Counted from the stretch's first letter, positions 1 to 13,475 are shown. The stretch is 64,000 nt of DNA from Meandrina meandrites (GCA_963693305.1 OY855906.1:22404789-22468788); one strand, 5' to 3'. Notes: generated from the letters alone by a model not told the origin. A program made the numbers and translations.

Positions 1-59
1 CTTAGTTTTCCATGAAAAACTCAACTTATCATCGGAAAGTTGTAATATCCTTTTGTCTT

Positions 60-1630
60 GTATTGTAATTTATTTAAATTTCCTTAGTTGTATAAACGAA
101 ATCCACCACTTCCTTTTTCCTTGGATTCTATTTTTTATGTTTGTTAATTTTACTTTTATTGTTTTCCTAGAAATATGAACATTTCAATAACTTTCTTTGT
201 GTCAAACAATCAAGCGGTTTTTTTTGATGGAGGGAAGCACCTTCATTGGTGTACTTAAGGACAGCTGAAAATGATCAGTCAAGTTGGTAATGTGTGTATT
301 GTGGTTCTTGAGAAGGAAAACTTGACGCCCTAACTTGCTGATGTTTATTGTGGTCATTAACTGTTGGTGAAGCTTTATCTTTCCAGCAGTGTGGCTACCT
401 GGCTGACAGACAGTGCGTTCTTCACTTATAAGAATTGATAAGAAAACAAACTCTAACATTATTGACATGTCACGGAAAGCCATAAAATGATTCTGTGAGA
501 TTTTCAAGAGATTGTGCTCATGGGCACCTATTTGTAGAAAAAGACCATGGCAGCACAACATTTGCTGGTATAGTTAGAAAAGTATTGGTTGTTTTGCATA
601 TGAAATCAACATCGGGTTGTAGTCTGGGTGACAATTAATGATTTGTCTTGCCCTTAAAAAGTAATAAATAATTGTGATCAAGGACAGGCAATAAAAGGAA
701 CTACAGCATAACAAGCAGACAAAAACAGATACTATAAATGATTTGCACTAAGGGAACTTCCAGACATGTTGTTTACTGCTGAGACTTTCCTTTGCTGAAT
801 ACAATTACAGTGCATATGCTTCATGTAACAAGATGACAGCAACAGCTCCAACTGGGGTTTCAAAAATACTGATCCCAGAATGATATTTTTGTTCTCCCGT
901 TGCCTGCCAAAAATTAAGGTGCGAGATGAAAGAATGTTATATCCCAGTCTTGTCTTAGGATATATTGAAAGGGGAATTATAATTGCCATTGTCCAAGGTG
1001 GTAGAGGCTATATTTCTGGTTCATTTGTGGGCAACTACTCCGATCTTGGAAGAAACTTTTATGTCAGTAGACAAGTGATAAAGACCTCCTACAAAAAAGT
1101 TGTTGACAGTAGGACAAGAAATTGGCTCAAAATCCCCCACACATGATACATGTAGCATCTGATTGGAATGTATTGAATTTCTGAAGAGGATGCCTTATTA
1201 ACGATATTAAAGATTTGCAATGTTTTAGCTTTCATTTTGTTGGTTTTTTCCTTCAACAACAAAAAACAAAATTCCTTAATTTGTTATGCTGGCTAATGAC
1301 TGATACAGTCACAATAGAAAGGGAAGTCACCAGAACATCCCATGGTCTGACCAGGACCTCATGCATGTTCACAGTCTGTCGCCTTAGCAGTGGCAGCCAT
1401 GGGCAGCTATTTTGGCCTTGTTAGGCTCCATCAGCATGGCATAGCTGTCAGGCATGAGGAAGACCCAAATGTCCTGTACACCTGCCCTTTACTACCTTTA
1501 CTTTTCTCTCTCTGTCTATCCATGTAGCAAACTCTTTTTATCTTTGTAATAGCTCTAGGCATTTAAAGAATGCTATCCTTTATAGGTCCAAATAGGAGGA
1601 TCACTTATAGCTATCATGGAGACTTGAAAT
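60..1630. repeat. Diverged copy of the ~1.3 kb non-coding repeat unit
   Basis: No convincing gene is present. The stretch near 80-560 (AT-rich lead, then a segment with the phrase ATGTTTATTGTGGTCAT) recurs near 4,640-5,110 and 6,190-6,440. The stretch near 765-860 (ACTGCTGAG, then GCATATGCTT) recurs near 2,640, 5,355, 6,680 and 8,660. The phrase near 1,330 (catggtctgaccaggacctc) recurs near 6,140, 7,450, 9,390 and 9,590. The stretch 1,570-1,630 recurs near 7,690 and 9,690. The open frames here are short, on both strands, and not shared between copies, so I treat them as chance. Confidence 0.6.
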
Positions 1631-2750
1631 GAGTAAATATGATTGTCAAGAATCCAACTTCAAGTAGGACTTGCTTAACCTTGACTTAACGTTTCGGCGT
1701 CAGTGGTAGAATTGTTTGAATATGAGCTAAATACAAAATCCTAATCCTCATTGGATGAGAGGGCTAAGTGTGGTGTCTTTGAGACACATGCTCTTACTCA
1801 CAAATACGAGTTAAAAACTATAGTGATACATAAAGCAAGAATTTGAAAAAATGTAAATAAATAAACATACATAAAAGTTAAAATATTATATTAACAGTAA
1901 TTGGTATCGTATTGGTCAAAAACAACAATGACAAACAAAAGCAATCATTAAGTCTTTGAGATGGCTTGTGACTCAGTAGAGAAAATGGCAGGCAATCATT
2001 GCAACATAGTAATGCTTAAAGTGAAATGCTCTTTGTGGAAGAGTCAGTGGTTAATACAGCAAGATCTCCTTGATTGTTCCTTGTCACTGTGCATGGAACT
2101 TAACATGAGTCATTTTGTTTTGAAGTATACACTGTAGGTAGTTCCAAGTGGTTAACAAATACATATAAAATATAAGAATTAAAAGTGTCAATTTATTGAC
2201 ACATCAGCGAATGCCAGATAATAATTCTTATCAAAAAGATTTAGTTCATGGTCAGTTATTGAGACAACACAATTTGTTTGGTACAGTGAAAAAAAAGATT
2301 GCTTTTCTTGTGAATTGAAGCATATTGGTTTGTACTCCAGGTGACAAACAAATTTTTAATATTTGTAACTCTATACAGTCAACAAAATATCGGAAACATA
2401 AGAAAGCGGACATGAAACCTACACCGTAAACAATATTAAAGAAGGCAACTGGTAAACATCAGTGTCTTTAATGTAGCTTGCTAGTCTCTTAGTCTATGTA
2501 GTTTAACCATTATTCTAACACAGCCATTCTAACACATCTGGTCAAAACTGTATGCTACTGACTGCCCCAAGCTTGTGACAGTTTCTGCTACTAGTTCATT
2601 TTCTAAATGCTGTCTAAAATATTTGAAATCACAAAAGGCTTTTCTCTCCTTAATACAATTGCAATGCATATGCTTGGTGCAAAAAGATGACACCAACAGC
2701 TGGCTCCAACTCATCATCAAGGGAGATCATAGAGAATCCTGCCATCTATC
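1631..2750. other. Non-coding spacer
   Basis: AT-rich sequence without a gene I can support. It ends with another partial copy of the recurring module (2,590-2,730, containing GCATATGCTTGGTG and the phrase CAACTCATCATCAAG, also seen near 8,745). Confidence 0.5.
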
Positions 2751-3269
2751 TTCTCCTATCTTATTCTATCCTATCGGATCCAATCATATACTATCATATC
2801 GTATCCTACCCCATCCCATTCCTTTCCTTTCCTATCCTATCCTATCCTATCCTATCTTATCCTATCCTATCCTATCCTATCCTATCCTATCCTATCCTAT
2901 CCTATCCTATCCTATCCTATCCTATCCTATCCTATCCTATCCTATCCTATCCTATCCTATCCTATCCTATCCTACCCCATCCTATCCTATCCTATCCTAT
3001 CCTATCCTATCCTATCCTATCCTATCCTATCCTATCCTAGCCTAGCCTAGCCTAGCCTAGCCTAGCCTAGCCTAACCTACCCTATCCTGTCCTGTCCTAT
3101 CCTATACTATCCTATCCCATCCCATCCTTTCCCATCTTAGCCTATTCTTTCTTATCCTACTCCATTTTATCCTATCCCATCCCATCCATCGTATCCTTTC
3201 GTATCGTATCATATCCTATCCCATCCCACTATTCTATACCTTTACTATCTCATTCTATCCTATCCTATC
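2751..3269. repeat. (CCTAT)n pentanucleotide microsatellite
   Basis: About 500 bp of CCTAT repeats, nearly perfect from about 2,840 to 3,037. A CCTAG variant block follows (about 3,037-3,075), with degenerate edges on both sides. It is strongly strand-asymmetric, with almost no G on the plus strand. Two long open frames across it encode only repeated SYPIL-type pentapeptides. That is the expected result of a 5-bp repeat being read in three phases, so they are not genes. Confidence 0.95.
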
Positions 3270-3774
3270 CTATAATTTAATCATGGAAATGAGACAAAAA
3301 TATGCACAGCTCATTGTTAGAGGAAATCTGTTAAGAGAATAACTTATTATGAATGATACAATGCTGAGAACCTCCAAGGAAACCCATGAAGTGAAAAGAT
3401 AAGAAATGCTTAGCAAAAGAGACAAATACAACAAAACTGGAAAAAGTGCAATGATGTAAGAAATAATAAGTAATATTATACTGAATAGATCATATTTAAA
3501 ACTAATTTTATTATGGACATTTCTGAGCTTGCATGTTTGTTTCTTCCTTGAACAAAAGAAATTTGATACCATGGCTTGTGATTGATACAGGGTTCCCCAC
3601 TAAAAAAATATTGTGGTTCGTCACGGCAAAATAGTAATGCTAAAAGTAAACTGCTCTCCTGAGCAAAATATCGTTCATTAATGTACTGGAATTATGCAAG
3701 GATCACTTGGACAAACAGCAGCGAAGAGAAGCCGGATCTTGGTATAGATCAGGATCAGCAATATACAATAAAAC

Positions 3775-4396
3775 GTTAAACTTGATGCAAGGCTGATCAG
3801 ACAGCTAAAAAGGTTAAATAAAAATTTAATTGCCCAATATTTTGGTTAGGCAAAACTTACCTTCTTCAGGGGCTGAAAAAGCTAAGTAAAAATTGTAATA
3901 GGCGGTTACAATATTTGAAACAATACAAACAAAAGGCTGAAATTTGATTGGTAGACAAACTAAAAAGAAGATGTGTACAATAGAAAAAGAAGTGCAAAAA
4001 GAATTAAAATAATTGTAAAAAATATACAGATAAAAACAGATTGAGTTTTGTGGCGTTTGTTCATTCCATGGCGTTCAAGAGTATTGTTGATGATAATTAA
4101 GACAGCTTCTTTGGCTTTGCGAATGGTGTCTCTGAGAGAGTTTATTAGTTCTAGGGGAATGAGTTTTATGTTGTAATCGAATGGCCTGAAGAATGAAATG
4201 ATCTGAAACGGCAGGGTGTTGACCAATGTTGGTTGATTGCTTTTTCGGTTGCCCGTCTATGTTCACCAAATCTATTGCTTAGATGTTGTTTAGTCTCACT
4301 GATGTTTTGCATTCTGCATTTGGAGCACTGAATCACGTATATAATATTGGAAGATGTGCAGGTGATAGGATGCCGTATTGGTCTTATATCGTTCAT
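3775..4396 (-). pseudogene. GIY-YIG endonuclease tail of a Penelope-like retroelement (decayed)
   Basis: On the minus strand the peptide from 4,396 contains SNIIYVIQCSKC followed by SETKQHLSNRFGEHRR. This is the layout of the GIY-YIG nuclease domain found at the C terminus of Penelope/Poseidon-type retroelements (IIY, C-x2-C, then a YIGET-like box, here degraded to NISET, then RFGEHRR). The matching downstream part (PLELINSLRDTIRKAKEAVL, then GMNKRHK) lies in another frame at about 4,030-4,190, so at least one frameshift separates the halves. Plus-strand 3,840-3,880 reads as an inverted 3' region with CCTGAAGAAGG on the minus strand. The reverse transcriptase part is absent. Family assignment is from recognition of the motif order only. 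Confidence 0.65.
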
Positions 4397-4861
4397 TGTT
4401 CATTACCACTTTGTATGGAATTGAATACCAATCTTGTTTTAAAGTACATGTAGACCAATAAGGTCTGGATGTTCATCTATAAGTAAAGTGAATAATGTAG
4501 CAGATATAAATAAAAGAAATAAATGTTCATTCTGTATACCTAGGTAAAAAGAGAAGGTACCAAATAAACTTTGTAGCTCACTTTTCCACCAAAAAGTTGG
4601 TATATGCTACTGAATTCTAATGTAAAATAAGGAAATATTTTATTTAAAGTTCCTTAGTTGGATAAAGCAAATCCACATCTTCCTCTTTCGTTGGATTTTA
4701 ATTGTTTTTTTTTAATGTTTGTTAATTCTACTTTTATTGTTTTCTTAGAAACATGAACATTTCAATAACTTTCTTCATGTCAAACAATCAAACAGTTTTT
4801 GGATAGAGGGAAGCACCTTCATCAGTGTTAGGACAGCTGAAAATGTGTTGTGGCTCCTGAG
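4397..4861. other. Non-coding, homologous to the window start
   Basis: No gene is seen. From about 4,620 the sequence parallels 60-240 (lead TTTAAAGTTCCTTAGTTG against TTAAATTTCCTTAGTTG), so this is the leading part of a diverged repeat copy. Confidence 0.5.
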
Positions 4862-6187
4862 AATTAAAACTTGCCTGCCCTAACTTGGTGATGTTTATTG
4901 TGGTCATCAACTGTAGGTGAAGTTTTATCTTTCCAACAGTGTTGCTACCTGGCTGACAGCTGATGGTGTGTTTTTAACTTTAAAGAAGTGATAAGAAAAG
5001 AAACTTGGCAAACTTTAAAATTATTGACACATCAGGGAATGCCATCAAGTTATTCTTTGAGATAATCGAGAGATTTTGCTTAGCAGCTCCAATTTGAAGA
5101 TAAAGAGCCATGGCAGATTGAGATTAGCTGACACAGTTAGCTTGTTTCACACGTGAAATGCAACATCAAATTGCAGCTTGAGTGACAATTAATTTGTCTT
5201 GCCCTTAAAAAGGTATTTGAATACTTGTGGTCACTGGTAGTCAATAAGAAGATTTGCAACATAACAAACAGATGAAAACAGATGCCATAAAGGATTTACA
5301 CTAAGGGAACTGAGGAAAGTAAACCATGTTAAAAATAAAAATTAAAAAAATTCAGGACATGTTTACTGCTGAGGCTTTTCTCGGCTCAATACAATTAGAG
5401 TGCCAACCAGATGACAACAACCGCTCCCACTGTGGTTCTGCAAAATTTTGTTCATCTGTTATGGTGGCTTGTGTCTGATGCAGGGTTCCACAGGATGCAA
5501 AATGGTTCATCATGGCAAGAATGTAACATCCAAAGTGAAATGGTCTCCTGTGAGGAAGAGTGTGTAAGAGGGCAACAAGAAAACAAGTCATTTGCTTTTA
5601 AATTACATGTTGTCACAAAGGGTCAACACATGCAACTATAAGAAAAAATTTCAGAGACTCAAGCTACAATCATCTTAGTGGACACCACAAAATAATTCTG
5701 TCCGATTGTTGAAACGATTTTGTTTGTAGAAAATGGACCTGTGCAGCACAATATACGCTGGTATATGAGAAAGGTATTGCTTTTTTTGTCATGAAATGCA
5801 GCATATCGATTTGTATTCTTGGTGACAATTAATTTGTCTCACACTTAAAGAGCTGTCAAGATATTGGTGATCCCAGACAATCAATAAAAATCTATAAGAT
5901 AATACAGACAAGAAAACATAAACCATAAGCAATTTTAAGAAGACAACTGCTAAAAGTCCATTTTTGCAACAGTTTTCTGCCCTGACAATTGGGGCATCTT
6001 CAATTTGAAGGATTTTATCTGCAATTGCAGTGCATATCCTTGAAGCAACAGGATGACTTACATGGCTCTTTATCTATCTATTGTTCTACCTTTCTGTCTG
6101 TCCATAAATAAAATGTGAAAAGAAGTCACAAAACACATCTCACGGTCTGGCCAGGACCTAACGGTATTGGCTGCTGTGGATAGCTGG
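4862..6187. repeat. Tandem ~1.3 kb repeat, copy 1
   Basis: It begins with AATTAAAACTTGCCTGCCC, which returns at 6,188 at the start of the adjacent copy, giving a period of about 1,326 bp. Internal landmarks recur in the same order in both copies (gatttgcaacataacaaaca, the ACTGCTGAGG module, cctgtgaggaagagtgtgta, ttctgtctgtccat). The 75-90 aa open frames at about 5,350-5,640 on both strands are shared between copies but overlap antisense and show no recognisable domain. I do not call them genes. Confidence 0.8.
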
Positions 6188-7473
6188 CAATTAAAACTTG
6201 CCTGCCCTAACTTGGTGATGTTTATTGTGGTCATCAACTGTAGGTGAAGTTTTATCTTTACAACAGTGTTGCTACCTGGATGACAGCTGATGATGTGTTC
6301 TTAACTTTAAAGAAGTGATAAGAAAACAAACTTGGCAAACTTTAAATATTGACACATCAGGGAATACCATCAAGTTATTCTTTGAGATAATCGAGAGATT
6401 TTGCTTACCAACACCAATTTGTAGAAAAAGAGCCATGGCAGCTTGAGATTAGCTGTCACAGTTAGCTTGTTTCACACGTGAAATGCAACATCAAATTGCA
6501 GCTTGAGTGACAATTTGTCTTGCCTTTAAAAAGGTATTTGAATACTAGTGGTCACTGGTAGTCAATAAGAAGATTTGCAACATAACAAACAGATGAAAAC
6601 AGATGCCATAAAGGATTTACACTAAGGGAACTGAGAAAAATAAACCGTGTTAAAAATTAAAATTAAAAACATTCAGGACAGTTGTTTACTGCTGAGGCTT
6701 TTCTCGGCTCAATACAATTAGAGTGCATATTCTTGATGTAACCAGATGACAACAACCGCTCCCACTGTGGTTCTGCAAAATTTTGTTCAGGTGTTATGCT
6801 GGCTTGTGTCTGATGCAGGGTTCCACAGGATGCAAAATGGTTCATCATGGCAAGAATGTAACATCCAAAGTGAAATGGTCTCCTGTGAGGAAGAGTGTGT
6901 AAAAAGACAACAAGAAAACAAGTCACTTGCTTTTAAATTACATGTTGTCACAAAGGGTCAACACATTCAAGCTACAATCATTTTAGTGGACACCACAAAA
7001 TAATTCTGTCCGATTGTTGAAACGATTTTGTTTGTAGAAAATGGACGTGTGCCGCACAATATATGCTGGTATATTAGAAAGGTATATCTTTTTTGTCATA
7101 TGAAATGCAACATATCGATTTGTATCCTTGGTGACAATTAATTTGTCTCACACTTTAAGAGCTCTCAAGATATTGGTGATCCCAGACAATCAATAAAAAT
7201 CTATAAGATAATACAGACAAGAAAACATACACCATAAGCAATTTTTAAGAAGACAACTGCTAAAAGTCCATTTTTGCAACAGTTTTTTGCCCTGACAATC
7301 GGGACACCTTCAATTTGAAGAATTTTATCTGCAATTGCAGTGCATATCCTTGAAGCAACAGGATGACTTACATGGCTCTTTATCTATCTATTGTTCTACC
7401 TTTCTGTCTGTCCATGAATAAAATGTGAAAAGAAGTCACAAAACACATCTCACGGTCTGGCCAGGACCGAACG
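6188..7473. repeat. Tandem ~1.3 kb repeat, copy 2
   Basis: Direct continuation of the preceding copy with the same order of landmarks. It ends near the phrase tctggccaggacc, where copy 1 also ends. Identity between the two copies looks above 90 percent by eye, much higher than to the copies at 60-1,630 or 8.1-10.5 kb. This pair is therefore a more recent local duplication. Confidence 0.8.
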
Positions 7474-10400
7474 GATGCGCACAACTTATCACATGGGTCT
7501 ATGCCACCATTTATAGCTGTTATGGCCTTGTTAGGTCTCATCAGCATGACATAGCCATCAGGCCCAAAAGTAATGTAAACATACCCTTGGTGTCTTTACA
7601 TTTCTTTCTATCTATTTATCTCTATCTGTTTGTCTGTCTTTCAATGTACTTAAATCTTTGTACCTCTGTAATAGGTCTGGGTATTTGAACAATGGTATCC
7701 TCGTATAACTCCAGATAAGAGGATAACTTGTAGTGTTTGTGAAGACTTCAAATTATAAACTAAAACCGTCATGAATCCAACTCCAAATAGGACTTCCCTA
7801 ACCTTTACTAAATGTAACAGGGTCTGGTCAGTGGTTCAATTTTTTTTAATATAAACTAAATAAAAAATCCCAATGATCAGTGGTTGAGAGGGTTGCCTGT
7901 GGCACCATCCAGCCACATGTGGTTACTGACACAAGACTGAAAAACTACAGTGATGCATGAAGCACAAATTTGATAAAAAGGTAATTCAATAAACATAAGA
8001 ATGATTGAATAAAACTAATAAAAAGTAACAATAAAACAAAATTTTATTGAATAAAGGAAGAAAATACAAACAGTATAGAAGATTAATACAAGAACTACTA
8101 AAAACTTGGTTAGATTAAATTGTTTATGGTCGGCTTTAGTCTGAAAATCCAGTACTTTTCTCTTTCAATCTAGGAATCTTATCGTTTGTTCTCACACTTT
8201 CTATGATTGTTAGTGTCATGTTCAATGGCTTTGAAAGTGTTGGACAGCTAGAATACTTTTCTGACTAACAGAAATATTGGCGTCATGTTGATTGGCTCTT
8301 GTGTGGATCCTATTATATCGAACATATTGGTCTTTCCATTATACTTGTGATTCCAGACAGTCAACAAAATATCAAAAGCATAATAAACAGACATGAAACA
8401 TACACCATAATTGATATATGGCAACTGATCAACATAAGTGTGTTTAAATGTTCTAGTTTGCTAGTCTCCAAGACTATGTAGTTGAACCGACATTCAGCCA
8501 CTATAACAAAGCTGGTCAAAACTGTATGCTTTTGTCTACCCCAAGCTTGTGAACAATTTTTGTAACTAGTCCCCTTTCTAAATGCGTTCTAAAATATTTG
8601 AAATCACAAAAACCATGGTCTTTTCCTCATGTATAAAACACTGCTATTTGGAATGTGTTGTTTACTGCAAAGGATTTCTCTGCTCAATTCAATTTCAGTG
8701 AGTATGCTTCTTGTAACAACTTGACACCAACAGCCTGCTCCAACTCATCATCAAGAAAGAGAACAGAGAATCAAGCCAGTGGACTTTCGATAATGATAGA
8801 TAATGGAAATAGGACTGAGTGGAGTGCAATTTGGTCTGTAATCATACAAGCGATTAACAAAATCTGAAGACCCAGTGTAGCAGGAGTCCAATTTGTTTAA
8901 TCATGAGTATGACTACAAAGAAAATTGGACAACACAAAGTCCTATATGCATTTTAAATTAATCATAAGTATAAAAATTTAGACAAAGCGAAGCATGTTGC
9001 GGTGTTATCATCACTATGACAATAAACCATTTTTACAACTGAAGGTTTTAGGAATATTAAGGAGATTTTAGTCACAATAAGGAACCAAATAAAGAGCGTG
9101 CCCATTTGCAGAAAATGAACTTTGTTATCGGACACCTTCATATTGGACACTTTGTTGTTGGACACTTCAGCTGTGGGTGCTCTAATTTGGCAAGACACAG
9201 GGCGTGCTAAGAACCAATCAGAATTAAGAATGTTGTTATAGTTATAATTAATTCAGAAAGTGTATGTTCATCCTCTTGTTATCTATCTATGAATCCTTTG
9301 ATTTATCAATTCATCTATCTATGGAGCTATTTATTACATGTATTTCCTCTAACTATCCAAAAAACAAGTAGTGAAGTAACAAAACACATCCCACAGCCTG
9401 GTCAGGGCCACACACATTTGAACAAAAACCCATATCACCCATGCAGTGGTGACAATGGCAGCTGTTTTTGCCTTCCTAGGCCTCATCAGTGGCTTCCATT
9501 TACTTCAGGTTTTCTATTTTCTGTCTGTCAATGTCTGTCGTTTTATGTTTCTAAAAATTGAAAAATGTTGGGGGAAGTCACAAAACACATCTCATGGTCT
9601 TGCCAGGACCTCATGCATGCGCACAACCCATCACCTGAGCAGTGGCAGCCATAGACAATCAATCCTTGAATCTTTGGGTGTTGACATTCAAACAATGCTA
9701 TCCTTTTATAAGTCCAAATACGAGGATCACTTGTAGCAACCATGGAGACTTGAAATTATTGAAAAAGATTGTTGAAAATCCAACTTCAAATAGGATTTCC
9801 TTTACTGAACGTTTCAGGGTCTTGGCTTTCTTCAGGAGTGTTAAGTATAAGTGTAATTAGTGTCAACAGTACAATTCTTTAATGTAAAATAAATACAAAA
9901 TTTTAATCATCAGTTAAAATGGCTATGTGTGGCTTCATCCATGCGTATACACTTACTAAAATAGGACTTGAAGACTATAGTGAAACATGGAGTAAGAATT
10001 TAAAAAGATAAATATTTATAAATTAAAATATTTAATAAAATTAAAAATATAATTGAGTAGAATAAAAGAATATTTCAATATTCTTTTTTATAAAAAAAAA
10101 ACAAAAGTAGGATTATAAATATATAAAAAATTATAGAGTAAATAGTAAATTATACAAGACTTACAGAAATATTAGTCAGACTAAATTGTTTATGTGCGGA
10201 TTCAGTCTGATAATCCAATACTTTTTCCGTTTCAATCTAGTAATCTTATTGTTTGTTCTCACTATTTCTATAATTTTCAGTTTCATGTTGTCCCTTGGCA
10301 ACTTTTTCAGTGCTAATGGCGCATCATGATGATCAGTCAAGTTCATGAGCTTGGTAGTATGGTGTTGAGCGTCAAAACTGTGATCAGCAATGTTAGATTA

Positions 10401-11809
10401 AGGTTTATGTTTTGAAGATATTTTCCACTGTGGTTGACAGTTGGTGCGATCTTAACTTGAAAGAACTGACAAGGAAAACATGTTACATAACTTCAAGATG
10501 TCACATAGTGATAATATCTGTTGTTAATATGAGCTGTTCAGTATTATCTTAATCATTTTTTTCTGTCCTTGCATTAATTACAGTTCCTTTTATAATTCGT
10601 AATTCATAAGTCATGTCTGCATAGCAATTCTAACCTTTTCCTCCATGGCATTACCTTTGAGGTTCTCAATATTACATTATTAATGGTATTTTGGTATCTA
10701 GTTAAAAAACAACAACAACAACATTAAAAAAGAACGAATGATTAAGTACTTTAAGGAATAGATGACTTGTGACATATAGTGGATGCCTCCAGTAGTGTAG
10801 CAGCTCTCATAAGCTTGTAATTCTTCTGGTCTTCTAGTTAGCAGCTGCTATTGTTTTGGGGGCTAGGGGCATTGTTCTTGGTGTTTGTTCTATTGTTCTC
10901 TCACCCACTCATGTGAGACCTTACGAGAGCCGATTCCTCAGTAGAAAACATGTGTGACAGTCATGGTAATGTAGTAATGCTGAAAGTAAAATTCTCTTCT
11001 TTGTGGAAGTGTCACTGGTTTTAGGGCAACAAATCCTTCATTGTTTCTTGTAACTGTGCATGGAATTTAATTGAGTCTGCCCTTATTTGACCATCATACA
11101 ATTTGCTTTCAGGACTGAAATTAAAACAAGTATATTTTTCTCTCTTTTTTGTCTCAAACATTGTTTTAATTATGGATTCCCCTTTATATTTCGTATTAAG
11201 CTTTGCAAACTAAGCACAATCATCCATTAGATAATTATCTCAGCCACTTGTTTACCATGACTGCAGTCATTCATACATGTAATTGGAATTTAAAATCTTA
11301 CCAACACTGGACAATATCCTCACTGAATTATGAAAGTTCCAGTTTATGAGATAAAGATGAAAGAATAGAGTTGAAAGAAAGCACAATATTTAATCATCTG
11401 AAAACTTGCGCCAATTTTCAACATCATTTGGCACAATTCAATTTTCTGTGCTGTCTGAACACAAAGAGCCATTGTATTGACATCAAAGAATTTTACCTCA
11501 ACACAGTGAGGGACAATACCAGCATAATTGACAGGGACAGTAACTGAAATTTACCTTTATTTAGGAAACTTATCACATAAAAAAGAAGGCAGCCCCTAAT
11601 TATCTATGGCCTAAAGGGGAACCATGAACTGTTGATATGCAAATAATGCAATAACATGTAACGTTAAAAACCTCCAGGCTTTCTATTTTTTGTCATTGGC
11701 TTGATGATGGTTTGAAAGAAACCAAAAATTTTGGCTTCGAGTTGAGCTAACTAACTCTGGTGAATAACACCATAAAGTTGTCCTTATTTGGATTAACTTT
11801 TAATGACAA
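7474..11809. other. Non-coding region with older partial repeat copies
   Basis: No gene is supported. Recognisable remnants of the same repeat family include 7,690-7,750 and 9,690-9,760 (both like 1,570-1,630), 8,655-8,770 (like 765-860), and 9,374-9,420 with 9,573-9,620 (like 6,123-6,160). The pair 8,092-8,222 and 10,160-10,288 shares the phrase ACTAAATTGTTTATG or a near match. The rest, 10.3-11.7 kb, is AT-rich with no feature I can name. Confidence 0.5.
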
Positions 11810-11887
11810 TGACAGTGACAATGTCACAGGTAATGGTAAGGGCAATGGTAATGGTAATGGTAATAGCAATGGCAATGGTAATGGTAA
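11810..11887. repeat. (GGTAAT)n hexanucleotide repeat
   Basis: About 78 bp of imperfect ggtaat/ggcaat units, preceded by a short gacaatgacagtgacaatg stretch. The 61-aa minus-strand open frame across it (LPLPLP) is a by-product of the repeat. Confidence 0.9.
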
Positions 11888-12428
11888 ATGAGCTGTATAT
11901 AAAATGCTTAAGTGCAATAAGATAAAAATCATTAAGAATAAATACGTTTTTCCAAAAGGAAAGTTTTGAGTTGAGATTTAAAAGATCTTAAATATTTTTA
12001 TGAATGGATAAAAACAGGAAATGACTCTTGACCGTATATGGGCATCATGTCAATTTGGTGAATGAAGTACAGTATATGCATGAGTTGTATGCAATACTTA
12101 GCTCTTACTAACCAAGCAGGAGGTCTGTATGGGAAAATCTTGACCGAGCTCGTGAATACACACCAAATGTACGACCAAGGTCAAGAGTGCTTTAAAGTTC
12201 TGGCCTTGCAATTTCTTTTCAAATTCACCTCTAGGTGATGTGTGATTTCGTGCCTGTGAACTGAACAAACATTTGCGAGTTGTGCTGGTTCTTTTTATCT
12301 TTTTTTGCGTCAAGCTTTTTAGTGTTTTCGTTTATTATGTTTTTGCAAAAACAGGTCAACGTTTTTGCTTTTTCTAGATGCCACTCTAGATGGGAAAATC
12401 TAGCCTGTGATCAATATAGATTTTAGCC

Positions 12429-12712
12429 GTGGAGGTGGCGTGGCCTAGTTGTTAGGGCACTGGACGTGCAACCCGGAGGTCCCGGGTTCAAATCCTTCTC
12501 CCTGCCACTAGCTGGATTTGTTTTCTGTAGCCCAGATCTCAACTCCACCATGCTTTGTAAATAGCCAACTGGTCAGCCTCCTGCCAGTTGGGATTCTTAA
12601 GATGTTAATTTGTTTGCATATTTCTTTGTAACACGCATTTGATCATATTCACATGAAATTTGCGCGATATAAATGTTAATTATTATTATTATTATTATTA
12701 TTATCAAATTCA
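12429..12712 (+). mobile_element. tRNA-derived SINE with (ATT)n tail
   Basis: The head is tRNA-like. It has an A-box-like TGGCCTAGTTG at 12,441 and a B-box GGTTCAAATCC at 12,485, about 44 bp apart, and the ends of the head (gtgg at 12,429; ccac near 12,509) can pair. The head is followed by an unrelated body of about 150 bp and then an ATT-repeat tail (about 12,680-12,704). This is the standard build of a Pol III tRNA-derived SINE, with an internal promoter and no protein. The last 85 bp are included in the 849-bp duplicated segment that starts at 12,627. Confidence 0.8.
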
Positions 12713-13475
12713 CAAATTTGGTAGTTCCAAGTCTTTGTGAGACATGGCTATCTAATTAATGGATATAATACATCTATGGTGCAAATTGAAATGACATTTG
12801 TGTAAAGAAACTAATATGCTTTAACAGACTTAAATTGAGATCCTTACAAACCAAAGCAAATTTGCACAAACATTAATTGTTAAGAACACGGTGCAACAAT
12901 GAAAACAGTAAGCCGGGTGCCAAGTACAAAAACCTAAATGCTTGTGAACAATCATTCACAATCTCATTTGTTGAGTACTAGCACTACTAAATACAACCAT
13001 ACATTATGTAATGTAGCTGGTGAACAAATTTGGGTAGAAATGATATTTTTGAAATTAACATTTGACCCAATAGTTTGTAGTAGTACAGCTACATTATTGA
13101 AATAGAAGGTGAATGTACACGGTTTTACTTCATGATTTGCAAAATTTTCAGATGTGTGGAGGCACTTTGACTACTGCTTCAAACATTTTTGAGCCATTTG
13201 AAAAATTTGGCGTCAGAGTAGATGCTGCAACCATTTGCACCATTTTGACAAGGCAAGCTGATGAAAGTGTGTAATTGTGGCAAATTAGTACAAAAAGTGG
13301 CTTCTTGACAAATGTTGAGAACCTGTTAAAATTGTGTAGGTTTGAGTGCAATCCACCAGAAGCAGCTCTAACCATACACAAAATGTATGTGATGTTCAGC
13401 TCCCTTTGGGCTGGTGATTCATTTCAACCTGTTTTACTGTCCTGACAATGCATAATCTCTACAGTGACCAGCATA
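12627..13475. repeat. 849-bp direct duplication, copy 1
   Basis: Nearly identical to 17,041-17,905. The visible differences are the length of the ATT tract and a few single-base changes, for example one extra A in a run near 17,365. It begins inside the SINE at TGTAACACGC and ends at GACCAGCATA. A 77-aa minus-strand frame (13,148-13,381) is copied intact in both, but has no domain I recognise. Confidence 0.9.

Noticed and set aside
2575..3045. Long open frames of 117-156 aa across the CCTAT repeat
   Set aside because: They encode only repeated SYPIL pentapeptides created by the 5-bp repeat; three frames are open at once.
3775..3960. Hammerhead ribozyme in the Penelope-like 3' region
   Set aside because: No CTGATGA plus GAAA core with pairing stems was found on either strand.
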